A DNA stretch of 22,013 nucleotides. It comes from Dipetalonema caudispina. Taxonomy: Eukaryota; Nematoda; Chromadorea; Rhabditida; Onchocercidae. The notes under the pieces were generated by a model. The model was not told the DNA's origin and did not search any database. It saw only the letters and a list, made by a program, of their open reading frames with translations. Location of the stretch: assembly GCA_013365325.1 (NCBI GenBank), contig JABVXV010000605.1, forward strand, positions 1 to 22,013, read 5' to 3'. This document shows, piece after piece, positions 19,121 to 22,013 of this stretch (positions are counted from its first letter, which is position 1; each line of letters opens with the position of its first letter). Made by a program: the position numbers and the translations under genes.

Positions 19121-19980
19121 TCTATTGAAATCTCTCCCTAATAATATTACCTGGATATTATTTCCCTATTGATCACTGTATTCGGGATTTTTATTTGATT
19201 ACCATATATTTCTTATAGTTATCGATTTTACTGAAAATTTTCCTAACCATTGTTTTAGATCATAATTTCATGAATGAAATCATAAGCGATCGATAACTAT
19301 CAGAAAAGTTATTTCCTTTTCGATTTTTTCCCTATTTTTTTTACTAATTGAACAATTATTAGCTTATTTTGTCTACCTAATTAAACTTTTGTTACCGGTT
19401 ACCACTTACAAACATCTCGCTAATGTTTCAATCATTCTTTTCTGCATGTATTTAACCGAAGATCTAAGCAGGAAGTAATTTGACAAACCGGAATTAATGT
19501 TATAATTGATTTCCAATTTATGTAGTTGATTTAACTTACAGTTACTTAAATTTAATTATTATTCGAAATTATTTTGATTTCTGTTAAAAATAAATTTTAA
19601 GATTTGAATTTTCTATATTCCAAATTTCAAGAATCATTTCGAACATATCGAATCAATGTTCATAAAGAAATACGAAGGAAAAAAAGAGCAGAAGTTTAAA
19701 GAAATGTCCAGAAATTAGGAAAAAAAAAAGGGGAAAAATGAACGAGAGTCTTGAGAAATGGTTAGATACAATGTGACATAACATTCTTTCCCGTTAGGTA
19801 CAGGTTTCCTGATAGGTATTCATTTGTCAAAATATACATACACTTTCATACTTCCCTTCATCGTTATCAATTACTTTTCCGGTAAGCAAGATGAATGATA
19901 GAACCGGAAGTAAATAAATTTGGACAAGTAATATCTTCAAGATCGATAATGAGTATATTATGAATAAATTTTTTATTTCA
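19121..19980. other. AT-rich stretch with ETS-like sites
   Basis: I see no gene. At 19903-19911 ACCGGAAGT matches the ETS-family consensus and runs directly into TAAATAAAT, a forkhead-like A/T core. An inverted relative TTACTTTTCCGGT lies at 19871-19883. A further CCGGAA is at 19488. Purine-rich DNA runs from 19670 to 19745. Confidence 0.6.
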
Positions 19981-20250
19981 TCTCTTTCTTATTTTTGTTT
20001 ATTTTATTTATTTATTCATCGTTTACCACGTTGACTTATTTACTATTTTTGTTTATTTGTTTATTATTTATTTTATTTATTTGTTTACCACCTATTTAAA
20101 CTATTTGTCCATTTTATTTTTTACTTTTTATTTGATTGTTTCAATTTTTTTTTGCATTTCATTAATTAATTGCTAACCTATTTATTTGTTACTATTATTT
20201 ACTTATTTGTTCCTTTTATTCATTTTGCTGTTGTTCTATTCATTTTATAA
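19981..20250. repeat. TTTA/TTTG-rich simple-sequence tract
   Basis: About 270 bases of strongly T-biased DNA built from TTTA, TTTG and TTAT words. It contains an imperfect duplication: 19990-20029 and 20044-20091 both begin TATTTTTGTTTATTT and end GTTTACCAC. It is likely an expanded and decayed tetranucleotide repeat. Confidence 0.7.
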
Positions 20251-21694
20251 ATGAAATATTATCAGTGTATCAGTATGACTATAAAGCAATTTTATCAGTA
20301 AAGTTTTATCGGTGAGAATTCTCGGAAATAATTTCCGAATATCCAGAAATAATTCCCGTATCAACCATTGCCAAATTTTACTACTTTCATTTGCATCGAA
20401 AAATTTTTTAAATAAAAAAAAAGAAAGATATCGATCAGTGAAAAAAATTTGTTTCTCATTTGTATTTATTATTTCCGTTCAAATATTATTACTTTCATGC
20501 TTTTAGACATACTTTAATTATTTGATTATATATGCATTATTCATTCAATTAGTAAATATTGTGATAAACAAATTTTGAACATTTCCTAAAGACATTTTAT
20601 ATTTCAAACAATTCATATCCATAAATTATTATTCTTTACTCCATCAAATGCAGTATTGAATGAATAAAGCTATTTTAGATTTTATGTGATCTGATACTAA
20701 TAAACTTAACTTCTTCAGGATTTATCATTAATTTTTGCAAAGTAGCCATTCGTGTGTCAGTTGTCCATAACTTTTGCTTTATAGATTGTCCGTCTGATCA
20801 TAAATTTACAATGGACAGCTGTTCAATTCAGATCATCCTTTTAATTTAGTCTAATTCGAGTATTTTCGAGTTTCTTAATTTCAAAAATTGTATCAACTGG
20901 TCATTTTAACTAAATGTTATTGATTATTATCTGTTCTATAGCACTGAGAAAAGGAGAAAGAGTGAGGGAGAGATACAGATAAAAAGACAGAGAGATAGAC
21001 AAGAAATTAAGTGATTAAATAAAATAAACTGCTAAAAGATATGAAGTTGTAAAATTAACTCCTAGAAAGTATTAGCGTTTCAGATTATTCACCTGATTAA
21101 TTTTCTCATATTGATACTTTTTGTTAATTGAAAGTCATCTGTTAGTCATTTGATACTTTGCAATGTAAAGCAAAAATCATAAAAATTATTCAACAAATAG
21201 AACAAAACTAAAATGATATAAAATGCCATTAAGCCAAATAAAAGAAGTACGTACATTCAATGAAAGTTTCTATCACATAAATAAGCTTGCATATATGATT
21301 TTAATTTAATTTAAAAGTTAGAAAATATGAAGAGAAGGAAGAGGAAGAAGCATTTTCAATTTGATGCTATGGTTCATTCACGTAAACATTACAAATTTGC
21401 ATCATTTTACAATTAACACCATAATTAAACAATTTCGAGAAACAAAAGAAGGACAGATTTTGGTATTTAAAAAACAATGACACTTTCACTTCAAAAGGTT
21501 ACCGATTTACACCGTTAAACTTCTTTGCATTACTTTTAATAGTATATTACTTTTCGGAAAGAAATGGAAAAAAAAAACCGGATTTTGACGTCATCCATTT
21601 TTTTACTTCCGTTTTTTACCAAATACTGTTTACACATATACTTTTCTGTGTTCCAGTCAATACTATTGTTATCATTCATGTTTTCTTGCTATCA
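20251..21694. other. AT-rich non-coding stretch
   Basis: The frame 20312-20506 begins with GTG and is not convincing. A 17-bp palindrome lies at 20322-20338. A short purine-rich (GA/AG) patch lies at 20950-21000 and another at 21325-21350. No gene or known element is seen. Confidence 0.75.
20322..20338. repeat. 17-bp palindrome
   Basis: TCGGAAAT-A-ATTTCCGA is a perfect 8-bp inverted repeat around one central base. A partial echo (GAAATAATTCCCG) follows 13 bases later. It could be a dimeric factor site; function unknown. Confidence 0.6.
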
Positions 21695-22013
21695 TATTAT
21701 TATTATCAATAGCAACTATTATCATTAGCATCATCATAATTATTTTCCCATTTATACCTTTCTTTATTATTATTATATGAACACTTTTTACCTCTACTAA
21801 TTATTATTATTATTATCAATAGCAACTATTATCGTTATCATTATCATAATTATTTTCCCATTTATACCTTTCTTTATTATTATTATATGAACACTTTTTA
21901 CCTCTACTAATTATTATTATTATTATCAATAGCAACTATTATCGTTATCATTATCATAATTATTTTCCCATTTATACCTTTCTTTATTATTATTATATGA
22001 ATACTTTTTACCT
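21695..22013. repeat. 110-bp tandem repeat array (satellite-like)
   Basis: Three register points (TATTATCAAT at 21701, 21811 and 21921) set a period of exactly 110 bases. Copies two and three differ at one base over the 93 bases visible of copy three (C/T at 22002), and copy one differs at three bases near its start (around 21724-21732). Each unit carries ATT microsatellite, then CCCATTTATACC, then TATTATTATATGAAC. The array runs off the right edge, so its full copy number is unknown. Near-identity between copies shows recent expansion or homogenisation. Confidence 0.95.

Overview
This is a very AT-rich (roughly three quarters A+T by eye), repeat-laden piece of nuclear DNA from a eukaryote. 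The only certain gene is one tRNA-Asp(GTC) on the minus strand (15453-15524). It has complete A and B boxes and an oligo-T polymerase III stop 5 bases past its 3' end. Trinucleotide microsatellites, homopolymer tracts of up to 40 bases, sparse short ORFs and TTTTCAG-like acceptors fit an intergenic desert or a very large intron of an invertebrate. An AT-rich nematode, perhaps filarial-like, is my best guess, but it rests on general appearance only. I see no rRNA, spliced-leader RNA, CRISPR array, bacterial operon or recognisable transposase or polymerase domain.

Layout. 1-202 is an interrupted (TTA)n microsatellite at the window edge. 203-3343 is AT-rich DNA with a T18/A16 hairpin. 3344-3536 is a cluster of short tandem repeats. 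4154-4869 looks weakly like a retroposed transcript: it contains AATAAA, then A24, and is flanked by a 10-bp direct repeat. 4870-7423 has T-tracts (including T40), two weak ORFs and paired TTCCGGAA palindromes. 7424-7466 is a TC microsatellite. 9232-9427 is a decayed TAG/TTA microsatellite. 12970-13441 is the most coding-like interval, open on both strands, with a 117-codon ORF on plus. 15453-15524 is the tRNA. 17880-18145 and 19047-19120 are two islands of higher GC with exon-like properties. 19981-20250 is a TTTA/TTTG-rich tract. About 21695-22013 holds about 2.9 copies of a 110-bp tandem repeat running off the window.

No set of genes here works together in a way I can defend. Most open frames lie on the plus strand because that strand is T-rich, so it contains fewer TAA, TAG and TGA triplets. 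They are mostly of the length chance would give. The observations most worth testing are the over-representation of TTCCGGAA, the retrocopy-like segment, the doubly open interval and the cysteine-rich candidate exon. No previously undescribed system is demonstrated.
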